The notes under the pieces were generated by a model that made no database searches, was not told the DNA's origin, and was given only the letters and a program-made list of their open reading frames with translations. Source: Anaerolineae bacterium (GTDB lineage: Bacteria > Chloroflexota > Anaerolineae > Aggregatilineales > Aggregatilineaceae). From it: 64,000 nucleotides of DNA. The stretch covers positions 89,037 through 153,036 of the forward strand of contig JAHDLB010000042.1 in the NCBI GenBank assembly GCA_018432315.1, read 5' to 3'. Positions 8,756 to 17,999 of the stretch are shown one piece after another; position 1 is the first letter of the stretch, and each line of letters opens with the position of its first letter. A program made the position numbers and the translations under genes.

Positions 8756-9721
8756 ATGAAAATTCTCACAGCGGACGATGTGCGCGCCGCCGTCGATATG
8801 CGCGCGGCTATCGACGCGGTGCGCGCGGGTTTCGTCGCCCTGTCGCAGGGCCGGGCCCGCGTGCCGCTGCGCAGCGCCCTGGAGACGCCGGGCGGCGTCC
8901 TGCTGACGATGCCCGCCCAGCTCGCCGATGCGCCCATCAGCGCGGTGAAGGTCGTCTCGGTGTGCGCGGGGAACCCGTCGCTGGGCCTGCCGACCATTCA
9001 CGCGGTCGTGCTGGCGACGGATGCCCGGACCGGCCAGCCGCTGGCCTTGATGGACGGCCAGACGGTGACGGCGCTGCGCACGGGGGCGGCCTCCGGGCTG
9101 GCGACTGACCTGCTGGCCCTGCCGGAAGCGTCCATCCTGGCGGTGATCGGGGCCGGGGTCCAGGCGCGCACCCAGGTGGCGGCGGTGTGCGCCGTGCGCC
9201 CGATCGCGGAGATTCGCGTCTTCAGCCTGAGCGGGGCGGAAGCGCTGGCGGATGAACTGCGCGAGCGCTACGCGGCTCGCGTCGTCGTGGCGGGCTCCGC
9301 GCCGGAAGCGCTGCAAGGCGCGCACGTGGTCGTCGCGGCGACGAACAGCAAGACCCCGGTCGTGCATCGCGCCGACCTGTCGCCGGGCGTGCACGTCAAC
9401 GGCATCGGCTCGTTTGCGCCGGATATGCAGGAGATCGCCGCCGACGTGGTCGCGGAGGCCACCATCGTCGTCGATCACCGGGCGAGCGCCTGGGCCGAGG
9501 CCGGGGACCTGATCATCCCGCGCGACCAGGGGCTGATCGCGGAGGACAGTGTCCACGCCGAGATCGGGGAGATCGCCGCCGGGCTGAAGGCAGGTCGCAC
9601 CAGCCCGCAGGAGATCACCTTTTTCAAGTCGGTTGGCAACGCCGTGCAGGATGCCGCCCTGGCGCAGCGCATCATCGCCGCGGCGGAGGAGCGCGGCCTG
9701 GGGACGGACGTCGCCCTGTGA
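8756..9721 (+). CDS. Ornithine cyclodeaminase / mu-crystallin family protein
   Basis: 321 residues with an N-terminal ILTADDVR segment, the substrate-binding region with [20 protein letters not shown], and a Rossmann NAD(P) site at [13 protein letters not shown]. Family members are ornithine or lysine cyclodeaminases, ketimine reductases, alanine dehydrogenases or amino-acid synthases such as L-arginine-related enzymes, so the substrate cannot be assigned. The ATG at 8756 follows GGGGGAGAATGGGTC; a longer in-frame extension overlaps livF and lacks a conserved counterpart. Its place directly after an amino-acid importer and facing an amino-acid-oxidase-type flavoenzyme suggests amino- or imino-acid breakdown. 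Confidence 0.88.
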   Translation: MKILTADDVRAAVDMRAAIDAVRAGFVALSQGRARVPLRSALETPGGVLLTMPAQLADAPISAVKVVSVCAGNPSLGLPTIHAVVLATDARTGQPLALMDGQTVTALRTGAASGLATDLLALPEASILAVIGAGVQARTQVAAVCAVRPIAEIRVFSLSGAEALADELRERYAARVVVAGSAPEALQGAHVVVAATNSKTPVVHRADLSPGVHVNGIGSFAPDMQEIAADVVAEATIVVDHRASAWAEAGDLIIPRDQGLIAEDSVHAEIGEIAAGLKAGRTSPQEITFFKSVGNAVQDAALAQRIIAAAEERGLGTDVAL

Positions 9722-9730
9722 GCGGGCCGG

Positions 9731-10912
9731 TCAGCCCATGATGCTGTACGAGTAGCGCCCTTCGACCAGCTCGCCCTCGGCGAAGCGTTCCAGGCGGAAC
9801 GGGTGCGGGTCGATCGGGCACTGCCGGTCGCCGGTCGCCAGGTCGGCGATCATCTCGCCGGTGACCGGCGCCATCTTGAAGCCGCTGCCGCTGAAGCCGA
9901 AGGCGCAGACGAGCCCCTCGATGCCCGGCATGCGCCCGATGATCGGGTGCCAGTCCGGCGTGACGTCGTATAGCCCGGCCCAGCCCTTCCGGATCTGGGC
10001 TTCGCCCATCGCCGGGACGCGGTGCTCGGTGCGCTCCGCCATGTCGATGTTGAAGTCCATGTCCACCGTCTCGGAGAAGTGGTCCGGGTCGACTTTGTTG
10101 GCGGCTTCCGAGGCTTCGAGCGAGCCGGAAAGGGTCAGCAGGCCGGTTTCCGAGCGCAGGTAGAACCCCTGGATGAAATCGCCGATGAACGGGTGCTGCT
10201 CGGCGAGGCTCTCCGGTCGCTGGAACACGGCGACCTGGTGGCGGCTGTTTTCGACGGGGATGTCGCGGATGCCGGCGGTTTCCGCCAGGCGAGCGCCCCA
10301 GGGGCCCGCCGCGTTGATGACGACCGGCGCGCTGAAGTCGCCCTTCGTCGTCGCCACGCCGGTGACGCGCCCGGCCTCGGCACAGATCGCGGTCACTTCC
10401 ACGTCCTGGAGGATGGTCGCGCCGAGGGCTTTGGCGCGCTCGGCATAGGCGGTCGTCGCCATCGCGCCGTCGGCCACCCCGGAGTCCGGCTCGTATGCGC
10501 CGCCGCCCACGTCCTCGACGTTCAGGTATGGCGCCACCGCCAGGAGCGCCTGGGGGTCCAGGAGCTCGACGTTGATGCCGACCGCTCGCTGCATGTCGAT
10601 GTTGGCCTGTAGCCCGTCCAGGTCGTGCGGGGCGACGATGAACAGCGCCCCGGTCTGAACCCAGCCCACGTCCCCGCCGACCGTCTGCTCGAAGTCGCGC
10701 CAGACGCCCAGCGCGCGCTGGGCCATCTGCGCGGTGACCTCGTTCGAGTAGTGCGTGCGCACCAGCCCGACCGTTCGCCCCGTGCCGCCCGCCGCCAGGT
10801 AACGCCGTTCCAGCAGCGTGACGCGGTGCCCGCGCAGGGCCAACTGGTACGCCGCGCTCGTGCCGGTGATCCCGCCGCCAATGACAATGAAATCGGCAGT
10901 CTGTTGAGCCAT
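9731..10912 (-). CDS. FAD-dependent amine/amino-acid oxidoreductase (DAO family, glycine/sarcosine-oxidase type)
   Basis: 393 residues. The N-terminal [20 protein letters not shown] is the FAD dinucleotide-binding motif, followed by the LLER acidic strand end. The [11 protein letters not shown] segment and the C-terminal [19 protein letters not shown] helix are typical of sarcosine-oxidase-beta/glycine-oxidase/opine-dehydrogenase relatives. No signal peptide or membrane helix is evident. It likely oxidises a secondary or D-amino acid to the imino or oxo product. It converges on the ornithine-cyclodeaminase-like gene with a 9-nt gap. An alanine racemase and an amino-acid importer nearby fit an amino-acid (perhaps D-amino-acid) catabolic role, but the substrate is not established. 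Confidence 0.85.
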   Translation of the reverse strand: MAQQTADFIVIGGGITGTSAAYQLALRGHRVTLLERRYLAAGGTGRTVGLVRTHYSNEVTAQMAQRALGVWRDFEQTVGGDVGWVQTGALFIVAPHDLDGLQANIDMQRAVGINVELLDPQALLAVAPYLNVEDVGGGAYEPDSGVADGAMATTAYAERAKALGATILQDVEVTAICAEAGRVTGVATTKGDFSAPVVINAAGPWGARLAETAGIRDIPVENSRHQVAVFQRPESLAEQHPFIGDFIQGFYLRSETGLLTLSGSLEASEAANKVDPDHFSETVDMDFNIDMAERTEHRVPAMGEAQIRKGWAGLYDVTPDWHPIIGRMPGIEGLVCAFGFSGSGFKMAPVTGEMIADLATGDRQCPIDPHPFRLERFAEGELVEGRYSYSIMG

Positions 10913-10944
10913 CGTGTGTTGCTCCCCGTCCTCTGAAAAAACAC

Positions 10945-10957
10945 TCTTCTAAGAAGA
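10945..10957. promoter_or_regulatory. Short perfect palindrome upstream of the DAO-family gene
   Basis: TCTTCT-A-AGAAGA, 33 nt upstream of the flavoenzyme start codon. It could be an operator or a chance repeat; no regulator is adjacent. Confidence 0.25.
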
Positions 10958-11198
10958 AGCGCCCCGCGACCGGACCAACCGGAACAGGCGTGCAGCGCGT
11001 CCTGCCAGACAATTGTGGATCAACTGGTGCGCCTTGACAACCGGGGGCAGCGGTGGCGTTTGGCGCTCCCGGCCCGTTCCGGCGGCAGAATCCGACTTTT
11101 GGCCGATTCCGGATCGCGCCGCTTCGTGTACAATAGCCATGCCCGATCGGCAACGAGCGGGCCTTTTTCCGACCAGCACACCACCAGGACACCGACCC

Positions 11199-12167
11199 AT
11201 GTTGACGATTCGCCCCTTCACCTTCACCGACGACGATTACTACCTGGCGATTGCCATCGTTGCAGCGATCTTCGACGATCCGCCCGAACCGTTGGACGAA
11301 TGGAAGCACGACGACGAGACGCGCAACCCGGATTTCCCGCATCACAGCGAGATCGTCGAGCGCGACGGGACCCCGATCGCCTACGTCGAGACGTTCCAGA
11401 GCCCGTTTTTCTACCACCCGCAGAAATACGAATGCCGGATCTTCGTCCATCCCGATCACGACGCGCCGGACATCCGCCCGATGGTGCTGGCGCACGCGCT
11501 CGACCGGCTGCGCGACCAGGACCTGATCGCGATCACGTCGGGGATGCTGGACGACAAGCCGGAGGCCATGCGCTTCTTCGACGACTACGGCTTCAAACCC
11601 GTTGCGGTGGAGAAGGTGTCCAAGCTGGACGTGACTCGCTTCGACGAGGCGCGCTACGAGCCGCACCTGGAGCGCGTGCGCGCCGCGGGGTTCGAGATCG
11701 TGACACTGCGGACGCTGCAAGGGCGCGATGCCGACTGGCAGCGCAAGCTGTACGACCTGGACGTGACCGTCAACCGGGAGATTCCCTCGACGGGCGAGAA
11801 GCATTACCCGGCGTTCGACGATTGGCTCATCCGGCGGCTGACGACGCCCAAGTTCGACCCGGATGGCTGGTTCATCGCGCTGGATGGCGATCGCTACGCC
11901 GGTCACAGCCAGGGCAGCATCAACGCCGAGGCGGAGCCGGTGCAGTTCGTCACCGGCGTGACGGGCACGCGCCGCGAATACCGCCGCCGGGGCATCGCCA
12001 CCGCGCTCAAGGTGCACGCCATCCGCTACGCGAAGGCGCACGGCGTGCAGGAGATCTTCACGACCAACGACTCGAAAAACCCGATGTACCAGTTGAACCT
12101 GGCGCTCGGTTTCGAGCCGCAGCCCTCATGGGTGCGCGTCGAAAAGTCGCTGGTCGATTCGCAGTGA
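11199..12167 (+). CDS. GNAT-family N-acetyltransferase with two GNAT-like halves
   Basis: 322 residues. The C-terminal half carries a clear acetyl-CoA loop, TGTRREYRRRGIATALK, followed by the IRYAKAHGVQEIFTTND helix and the LGFEPQ motif, the classical GNAT motif A/B order. The N-terminal half has a similar but weaker order (ECRIFVHPDH, a helix, then RFFDDYGFKPVAVE) with no intact acetyl-CoA loop, so it looks like a degenerate GNAT copy, as in tandem-GNAT proteins such as MshD. The ATG at 11199 begins the first strand (LTIRPFTFTDDDYY); a weak TACAAT box lies at 11129-11134. It converges with nagZ, 18 nt away. Substrate unknown. Confidence 0.8.
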   Translation: MLTIRPFTFTDDDYYLAIAIVAAIFDDPPEPLDEWKHDDETRNPDFPHHSEIVERDGTPIAYVETFQSPFFYHPQKYECRIFVHPDHDAPDIRPMVLAHALDRLRDQDLIAITSGMLDDKPEAMRFFDDYGFKPVAVEKVSKLDVTRFDEARYEPHLERVRAAGFEIVTLRTLQGRDADWQRKLYDLDVTVNREIPSTGEKHYPAFDDWLIRRLTTPKFDPDGWFIALDGDRYAGHSQGSINAEAEPVQFVTGVTGTRREYRRRGIATALKVHAIRYAKAHGVQEIFTTNDSKNPMYQLNLALGFEPQPSWVRVEKSLVDSQ

Positions 12168-12185
12168 GCCGCGCGCGGTGGTCGG

Positions 12186-13748
12186 TCAGCCGGGCATGAC
12201 CAGCGGCACGGGCAGCCGGCCCGCCGGCTCGAACCGCCCCAGGATGGCGTCGACCGCCGCCTGGAGCGACGGCGCGCTGTCGCCGCAGGTGAACAGCGTC
12301 GCGTCCATGCCGCTCAGCACACCCGCGTCATACGGGTTACGCAGGCACAGCAGGATCGGGCGGCGGCCCGCGCGGATCAGGGCCTGCGTCGCGTCGCGCT
12401 GGTCCGGGTACAGGTGGGCGTTGCGGGTCGCGACGATCAGCACGTCGACGCGGGCGGCGATCTGCCGCGCCTGCGCGAGCGCGTCCGTTGCCGCGCCGCC
12501 CGGATCGAGCGCGACGCTCTGCAGGGCGGGGAGGCTCGCGGCGAGCAAGGCCGCCAGCCCGGTATGCCCGCCGGATTCGAGCGCTTCGGAGTCCAGGGCA
12601 GAGGCGAACTCGACCAGGCCGACCGATTGGTCGCCCGCTGCGTCGACCGGCGTCCAGCCCGCCTCACCGGCCATCACTACCATCCCGGCGCGCGCGGCGC
12701 GGGCCATGATCGCCAGGTGGTCGGGGTGGCGAATGCGGTCGAACGCGGGCGGCGCCATACCGGCGGCGAACTGTTCTTTCATCGCCGCCACCTTGCTGAC
12801 GGCGCGGTCGATCGTCGCTTCCGGCAGTCTGCCGGACCGGGCGGCCTCGATCAGCGCGTCGTGGGCCGCTTCCTGGTAGGCGCGCGTGTGCGAAAACAGG
12901 ATGGTGCTCGCCCCGGCCAGCGCCGCCAGCACCGCCGACTCGCCGGGGCCGTAGGCGTTGGTGACCGCCTTCATCTCCATGCAGTCGGTCGAGATCACGC
13001 CCTCGAAACCGATGTCGCGGCGCAGCAGGCCGTCGATGATGCGCGGCGAGAGCGTGGACGGGTAGCGCGGCTCGAGCGCGGTGAACTGGACGTGCGTGAT
13101 CATCATGGCGGCGATCCCGGCTTCGCTGGCCGCGCGGAAGGGGACGAGATCGGTATCCCACAGGTCATCCAGCGGGCCATCGATGACCGGCAGGCTGACG
13201 TGCGGATCGACCGGCGTGTTGGCCTTGCCGGGGAAGTGCTTGGCGGTCGCGGCGACCCCGGCCTTTTGAAAGCCCCGCACCTGGGCCACGCCCAGCCCCG
13301 CGACGCGCTCCGGATCGATGCCCAGCGAGCGCACCCCGACCGACGGATTGTGAATGTTGTGGGTGAGGTCCAGCGCGGGAGCCAGATTCCAGTTGATGCC
13401 CAGGGCGCGCATCTCGGCCCCCAGGACCGCCGACACGTCCTCGGCCAGCGCCTCGGAATCGGCGGCGCCGAGCGCCATCGCCCCCGGACTCTCGGCGAAC
13501 TGATCGCGCAGGCGGGCCACCACGCCGCCTTCCTGGTCGATGGCGATCAGCAGCGGGCACGGCGCGGCGGCATGGCACGCCTCGGTCAGCGCGGCGACCT
13601 GGGCCGGGCTGGCGACGTTGCGCGCGAACAGGATCACGCCGCCGACGCGCCCCTCGGCGATCCAGTCCAGCATGTACTGCGGCGGCTCCAGCCCCTCGAA
13701 CCCTACGACGAGCATCTGGCCGATTTTTTCTTCCAAAGAGAGCGTCAT
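12186..13748 (-). CDS. nagZ: Beta-N-acetylglucosaminidase NagZ (GH3), two-domain form
   Basis: Removes non-reducing GlcNAc from peptidoglycan-derived saccharides or glycosides. The GH3 catalytic barrel shows DQEGGVVARL, the NagZ-specific loop KHFPGKANTPVDPH (His171, Asp181 and His183 region, supplying the unusual His general acid) and STDCMEMKAV with the Asp255 nucleophile. At 520 residues it has a second C-terminal domain like the Bacillus type, not the ~340-residue single-domain enteric form. It has no signal peptide, so it acts in the cytoplasm on imported material. It is the last gene of a minus-strand operon with the BadF kinase, NamZ, a GntR regulator and an Opp-type importer. Confidence 0.92.
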   Translation of the reverse strand: MTLSLEEKIGQMLVVGFEGLEPPQYMLDWIAEGRVGGVILFARNVASPAQVAALTEACHAAAPCPLLIAIDQEGGVVARLRDQFAESPGAMALGAADSEALAEDVSAVLGAEMRALGINWNLAPALDLTHNIHNPSVGVRSLGIDPERVAGLGVAQVRGFQKAGVAATAKHFPGKANTPVDPHVSLPVIDGPLDDLWDTDLVPFRAASEAGIAAMMITHVQFTALEPRYPSTLSPRIIDGLLRRDIGFEGVISTDCMEMKAVTNAYGPGESAVLAALAGASTILFSHTRAYQEAAHDALIEAARSGRLPEATIDRAVSKVAAMKEQFAAGMAPPAFDRIRHPDHLAIMARAARAGMVVMAGEAGWTPVDAAGDQSVGLVEFASALDSEALESGGHTGLAALLAASLPALQSVALDPGGAATDALAQARQIAARVDVLIVATRNAHLYPDQRDATQALIRAGRRPILLCLRNPYDAGVLSGMDATLFTCGDSAPSLQAAVDAILGRFEPAGRLPVPLVMPG

Positions 13749-13813
13749 CTCACCACCTCACACGTTGCCTGATCGAAAAACCTGCTGGCCGGGGCGGGCG
13801 ACCGGGCCGGTGC

Positions 13814-14719
13814 TCAGCGTGCCAACCGCGCCAGCAGCGCCGCGCCGACCGCCGGTGAATGGCGCGGCACAGGCGGGGACGCCAGTCCCAGGGCCGCGCA
13901 GAGATGGCGGCTCAGCGGCGTATCGCCGGTCAGCAGGCCGCCCGCAAACGCCAGCGGCGGCGCGTCCATCTCCAGGCGGCGCATGACCGCCCGGGCGGCC
14001 AGCGCCAGCTCGTCGACCGCCCGCGCTAGGATCCCCTGGGCGACCGGGTCGCCGGCCTCCGCCCCTTCGAGCACCAGCGGGGCCAGCCGCGCGACCTCGC
14101 TCGTGCGCGGCGCGTCCGCGCGGTAGAGCCACGGGATCAGGTCGAGCGCGTCGTGCAGGCCCAGCGCGCCCAGTAGGGCAGGCGCGAGCGCGGTCGTTGG
14201 CCCGCGGCCATCCGCGGCGCGCGCCACGGCTTGCAGCGCGCGAATCCCGATCCAGTAGCCGCCCCCGGCGTCGTCGAGCAGGTAGCCCCACCCGCCGGCC
14301 AGCGCCGACTGCCCGGCGGCGTTGACGCCATACGCCAGGCTGCCGGTCCCGGCCAGGATCAACACGCCCTCGCGTTTGCCCAGCGCGCCCACCAGCGCGA
14401 TCTCGTAATCGGCGCTGGGGACGATCCGCGCCTGCGGCGCGATCGCTGCGACGACCTCGCGCAGCCAGCCGGCGGAATGGTGCGCCGCCGCGCCCGCCAC
14501 GCCGATCCCGACCGCCGCGATCTGGTCCGCGGCCAGCCCGGCGGCGTCGAGCGCGGCGCGCATGGCCGCCCGGATCGTGGCGGCGGCGGTGCCCGTCCCG
14601 ACGATGCTCGGGTTGGCGGTGGGGCCCTCGCTCTGCCCGCAGATCGCCAGCTCCGGCGTCACGATCACGACCCGCACGCCGCTGCCGCCGCCGTCGATGC
14701 CCATCACGTAATCGGTCAT
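13814..14719 (-). CDS. BadF/BadG-type amino-sugar kinase (GlcNAc/MurNAc kinase-like)
   Basis: 301 residues of the ASKHA kinase fold in the BadF/BadG/BcrA/BcrD group. The phosphate-1 motif is MGIDGGGSGVRVVI, and the later LAGTGSLAYGVN (phosphate-2) and GGWGYLLDDAGGGYWIG segments match N-acetylglucosamine kinases and the MurNAc/GlcNAc kinase MurK of Clostridium. It would phosphorylate the free amino sugar released by NagZ or NamZ. It lies between nagZ and namZ in the same operon. Which of GlcNAc and MurNAc it prefers cannot be read from sequence. No MurQ etherase is present in the window. Confidence 0.87.
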   Translation of the reverse strand: MTDYVMGIDGGGSGVRVVIVTPELAICGQSEGPTANPSIVGTGTAAATIRAAMRAALDAAGLAADQIAAVGIGVAGAAAHHSAGWLREVVAAIAPQARIVPSADYEIALVGALGKREGVLILAGTGSLAYGVNAAGQSALAGGWGYLLDDAGGGYWIGIRALQAVARAADGRGPTTALAPALLGALGLHDALDLIPWLYRADAPRTSEVARLAPLVLEGAEAGDPVAQGILARAVDELALAARAVMRRLEMDAPPLAFAGGLLTGDTPLSRHLCAALGLASPPVPRHSPAVGAALLARLAR

Positions 14720-14775
14720 GTCGGTTCAGCCGTTGGATGGAACCGGGTCGATTGCCTGCACGGCGCGCCTCCCCG

Positions 14776-15975
14776 TCACTCGTAGCGCAAAAACGGGCGG
14801 CGCGCTTCGGCGAAGGCGCGGCAGTCGTCGGCCCACGGTTCGGCCAGCCGGGCCAGGATCGCGCCCACCGGCTCGTTCGCCGCCACGCCCGCCTCGATCT
14901 GGCGGCGCACGTCCGGCGAGCCGATCAGCCGGTCGAAGTGCTGCACACCGGTGTCGGGATGGTCCGGCAGCCACGCGAAATGCTCCGGGTACGCCGCGCG
15001 CAGGGTGACGATCACGCCCAGCCACACGTGAATCGGGCGCCAGCGCGCCGGGTCGGTGATGTGCACCTGCACGCCGTGGCAGACCTGCCCGGCCCACTTG
15101 CTGTGAAACGGTTGAAACGTGTGGGGCCGGAAGCGCGCGCCCATCGCGGCTGCCCACGCCTCGCCGTTGAGACGGTCGGCCAGCGCCAGCGGATCGATCC
15201 ACGGCGCGCCGACGATCTCGAACGGCAGCGCGGTCCCGCGCCCCTCGGACAGTTCCGTGCCTTCGACCAGGCACGCGCCGGGATAGTGCCGGAGCGTGTT
15301 CAGCGTGGGCACGTTCGGCGATGGCGCGACCCAGGGCAGGTCGGTGTCGTCCCAGGCCATGGCCCGCCGCCAGCCTGCGCACGGGACGACGGTCAGGTCG
15401 GCGGGCGTCGCGTTCCACGTCGCGTTGACCATACCGGCCATCTCGCCCAGCGTCAGGCCGTGCCGCACCGGGACGGGGAAGCGCCCGACGAACGAGGCCA
15501 TCTCCGGCTCCAGCACCGGCCCCTCGATGGCCGCGCCGCCGAGCGGGTTCGGGCGATCCAGGATCACCACGCGGACGCCATGCTCGCCCGCCGCCTCGAG
15601 GATGTGCGACACGGTCCAGGGATACGTGTAGTAGCGCACGCCGATATCCTGAATGTCGCACACCAGCACGTCAATCGCTTGCAGCATGGCGGCGGTAGGG
15701 CGGTAGGTGTCGCCGTACAGGCTGAAGACCGGCAGGCCGGTGCGCGGATCGGTCGCCGTGGCGATCTGCTCCGCGTCGGGCGCCGCCCCCGCGAAACCGT
15801 GCTCCGGCGCGAAGAACGCCGCCAGGTTCACGTTCGGCGCGCTGGCAAAAAGCCGGTAGGCGCTGGTGAGCTGGCGGTCGATGGCGCTCGGATTCGTCAT
15901 CAGCCCCACGCGCTGCCCGGACAGCAGCGCGAAATCGTCGTCGATCAGGACTTCCAAACCGGTCAGTACGGCCAC
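14776..15975 (-). CDS. namZ: Exo-beta-N-acetylmuramidase NamZ (GH171, DUF1343)
   Basis: 399 residues of the DUF1343 family, whose founding Bacillus member removes non-reducing MurNAc from peptidoglycan fragments. Conserved pieces in order are GLMTNPSAI, FFAPEHGFAG (Glu58, likely catalytic), DIQDIGVRYYTYPWT, LDRPNPLGG and RHGLTLGEMA. It starts with GTG at 15975, 6-10 nt after a GAGGGGGAA ribosome-binding site and 10 nt after the GntR gene. Unlike the secreted Bacillus enzyme it has no signal peptide, so it should act on imported muropeptides or disaccharides. Together with NagZ it can trim alternating GlcNAc and MurNAc ends. Confidence 0.92.
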   Translation of the reverse strand: MAVLTGLEVLIDDDFALLSGQRVGLMTNPSAIDRQLTSAYRLFASAPNVNLAAFFAPEHGFAGAAPDAEQIATATDPRTGLPVFSLYGDTYRPTAAMLQAIDVLVCDIQDIGVRYYTYPWTVSHILEAAGEHGVRVVILDRPNPLGGAAIEGPVLEPEMASFVGRFPVPVRHGLTLGEMAGMVNATWNATPADLTVVPCAGWRRAMAWDDTDLPWVAPSPNVPTLNTLRHYPGACLVEGTELSEGRGTALPFEIVGAPWIDPLALADRLNGEAWAAAMGARFRPHTFQPFHSKWAGQVCHGVQVHITDPARWRPIHVWLGVIVTLRAAYPEHFAWLPDHPDTGVQHFDRLIGSPDVRRQIEAGVAANEPVGAILARLAEPWADDCRAFAEARRPFLRYE

Positions 15976-15985
15976 CTGTTCCCCC

Positions 15986-16720
15986 TCAATCGATCTGGCG
16001 CAGCACGGTGTAGAACTTGTAGCGGTCGCCCCGGTAGGACGAGCGCACGTACTCGATCGGCTGCTCGTTGTCGTTGTAGGTCACGCGCGTGATGCGGAGG
16101 ATCGGCGTGCACGGCCCGGCATCGAGCACCTCGCGCTCGTCTTCCCCGGCGGTGTGGGCTTCGATGGCCTGGTGCGCGTGGGTCAGCCGCAGGTGATATT
16201 CCTTGCGGAGCACGTTGTACAGCGATTCGCGGCTGAAGTCGTGATTCTCCAGAATGCCTGGACACAGCGCGTAGAGGATGTGCGATTTTTCCAGCGCGAT
16301 CGGCATCGAATCGGCCATGCGAACTCGGTGCAAAACGACCACCTCGACGCCCGGCAAGATCGACAGGGCTTTGGCGACTTCCTCGTTGGCCGGCTCGACG
16401 CCGCTGTAGAGCACGCTGCTGGACGCTTTCTTGCCCCGGCTGGTCATCTCCTCGGTGAAGCTGGTGAGCGATTGCAGCGCCTGATCGATCTTCGCCGGGC
16501 TGACGTAGGTACCCTTGCCCACGCTGGAGTAGATCAGCCCTTCCTGGGTGAGCTCGCTCAACGCCTTGCTGACGGTCAGCCGGTTGACGCCGAACTGCTC
16601 GGCCAACTGGCGCTCGGATGGAATGCGCTCGTTGACGGCGTAGATCCCGTTTTGAATGTTCAGCCGGATGTAGTCCTTGATCTGAACGTACAGCGGGACG
16701 GGAGAATCGTGTTTTTTCAT
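15986..16720 (-). CDS. GntR-family regulator, HutC/UTRA type
   Basis: 244 residues. An N-terminal winged helix-turn-helix (IPSERQLAEQFGVNRLTVSKALSEL, about residues 33-60) is followed by a UTRA ligand-binding domain with LEKSHILYALCPG and YNDNEQPIEYVRSSYRGDRYKF at its end. UTRA-type regulators such as NagR and DasR sense phosphorylated amino sugars and repress uptake and breakdown genes. It is encoded inside the operon it most likely controls, between the importer and NamZ. A DasR-dre-like palindrome at 23314-23329, over the start of the operon, is the obvious operator candidate. Effector identity is inferred only. Confidence 0.88.
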   Translation of the reverse strand: MKKHDSPVPLYVQIKDYIRLNIQNGIYAVNERIPSERQLAEQFGVNRLTVSKALSELTQEGLIYSSVGKGTYVSPAKIDQALQSLTSFTEEMTSRGKKASSSVLYSGVEPANEEVAKALSILPGVEVVVLHRVRMADSMPIALEKSHILYALCPGILENHDFSRESLYNVLRKEYHLRLTHAHQAIEAHTAGEDEREVLDAGPCTPILRITRVTYNDNEQPIEYVRSSYRGDRYKFYTVLRQID

Positions 16721-16774
16721 GGTCGAAGAACCCCTCTATTCACCTGGGGAAGCAAGTCCATAGCCCGTGCAGCC

Positions 16775-16963
16775 TCAGCGCGACAGGCGCGTGATGAGCG
16801 CCACGCCCAGCATGAGCGCCCCGCCGATCGCCGCGCTGCATACGCTGAGCACGAATTCGGGGCTGTCGCGCGGTTGAACGAAGATCATCAGGAATCCACA
16901 GACGGCGATGAACATCCCGATGCGGAAGAAGCCGCGCAGCGCCTCGATCTTGGGATCGTTCAT
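16775..16963 (-). CDS. Small two-helix membrane protein, unknown function
   Basis: 62 residues with two hydrophobic segments (about 12-29 and 38-58) separated by a short polar turn around Gln-Pro-Arg-Asp, ending with basic residues. It has a GAGGCG ribosome-binding site right before ATG 16963 and lies 7 nt after the second importer ATPase, so it is translated as part of the muropeptide operon. I do not recognise the family. It could be an accessory membrane component of the importer or an unrelated small protein carried in the operon. Confidence 0.65.
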   Translation of the reverse strand: MNDPKIEALRGFFRIGMFIAVCGFLMIFVQPRDSPEFVLSVCSAAIGGALMLGVALITRLSR

Positions 16964-16970
16964 TCACGCC

Positions 16971-17999
16971 TCAACTCTGCTCCTCGCGGAACGCGTCCCC
17001 ATATTCGCGCAGCGCGTCGCCCTGCGTCAGCGGCAGGCAGGCGACCTGGTGCCGGAAGCCCTCCGCATCTGCCAGCGGGGGCACGCGCGAATCGCACAGC
17101 CCCGGCACGAAGAACGGGCAGCGCGGATGGAAGGCGCACCCCGCCGGGATCTCCGTCAGGCTGGGGATGTCCTCGCTGCGCAGGATCATGCGCTCTTTGC
17201 GGCGCGTCAGCTCCGGGTCGGCTTCGGGAATGGCCGAGATCAGGGCGCGGGTGTACGGGTGCGCCGGGTTGACGATCACGTCCGGCGTGGGACCCAGCTC
17301 GACCATGCGCCCCAGGTACATCACGCCGATCCGCCCCTCCCAGGCGAAGTACTTCGCCAGCGCGAGGTCGTGCGTGATGAACACGATCGCGAGATTGAGC
17401 TGATCGCGCAGGCGGTGCATCATCTTGAGCAGGCTCACGCGGATGCTGACGTCGACCATGCTCACCGCCTCGTCGGCGACGATCAGCTTCGGCTCGACCG
17501 TCAGGGCGCGCGCAATGCTCACCCGCTGGCGCTGGCCGCCGCTGAGCTGGTGCGGGAACTTGTTCACCACGTCGCCGGGGGGCGTCAGGTCCACCAGGGT
17601 CAGCAGCTCCCAGATGCGGCGGCGCAGTTCCGCCCGGCTGTGGACCATCTTGTGCCGCTTGAGCGGATAGCTCAGGATCTGGCCGATGGTGTGCGCCGAG
17701 TTCAGCGAGGCGAAGGGGTCCTGGTGGACGATTTGCAGCGCGCGCCGGTAGGCCGAGCGCTCCTTCCCTCGGAATTCGCCGACCGGGCGCCCCTGGTAGA
17801 GCACGTCCCCGGCGGACTGGCTCAGCAGGCCGACGATGATCTTGCCGGTGGTCGTTTTGCCACAGCCGCTTTCGCCCACCAGGCACAGGATTTCGTTCGG
17901 CGCGACGGTCAGGTTGATGTCCTGCAGGACCGGGATCATGACGCGGCCCTGCTTGAACGAGCGGTCGACGTGGCGCAGTTCGACGAGTGGCTGGCTCAT
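16971..17999 (-). CDS. Opp/Dpp-type ABC importer ATPase (OppF-like)
   Basis: 342 residues from ATG 17999. Walker [16 protein letters not shown] signature LSGGQRQRVSIARAL and Walker B LIVADEAVSMVD are clear. The C-terminal region has the oligopeptide-family extension with GCAFHPRCPFF (Cys-rich iron-sulfur-like motif). Upstream in-frame codons were not used because ATG 17999 overlaps the stop of the partner ATPase in an ATGA arrangement, typical of coupled Opp ATPases. Note the Walker B-adjacent sequence is DEAVS instead of the usual DEPVS or DEPTS, a mild deviation. It works with the ATPase upstream and the two permeases of the muropeptide operon. Confidence 0.92.
   Translation of the reverse strand: MSQPLVELRHVDRSFKQGRVMIPVLQDINLTVAPNEILCLVGESGCGKTTTGKIIVGLLSQSAGDVLYQGRPVGEFRGKERSAYRRALQIVHQDPFASLNSAHTIGQILSYPLKRHKMVHSRAELRRRIWELLTLVDLTPPGDVVNKFPHQLSGGQRQRVSIARALTVEPKLIVADEAVSMVDVSIRVSLLKMMHRLRDQLNLAIVFITHDLALAKYFAWEGRIGVMYLGRMVELGPTPDVIVNPAHPYTRALISAIPEADPELTRRKERMILRSEDIPSLTEIPAGCAFHPRCPFFVPGLCDSRVPPLADAEGFRHQVACLPLTQGDALREYGDAFREEQS

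Noticed and set aside
11141..11166. GCCCG...CGGGC hairpin with T5 upstream of the GNAT gene as a terminator
   Set aside because: It lies between a possible -10 box and the GNAT start with no gene ending there, and the stem is only 5 bp with a 12-nt loop.
12414..13772. A 452-codon open frame on the plus strand opposite nagZ
   Set aside because: Composition is Arg/Ala/Gly/Asp-rich without any motif, and nagZ on the other strand has intact catalytic residues.
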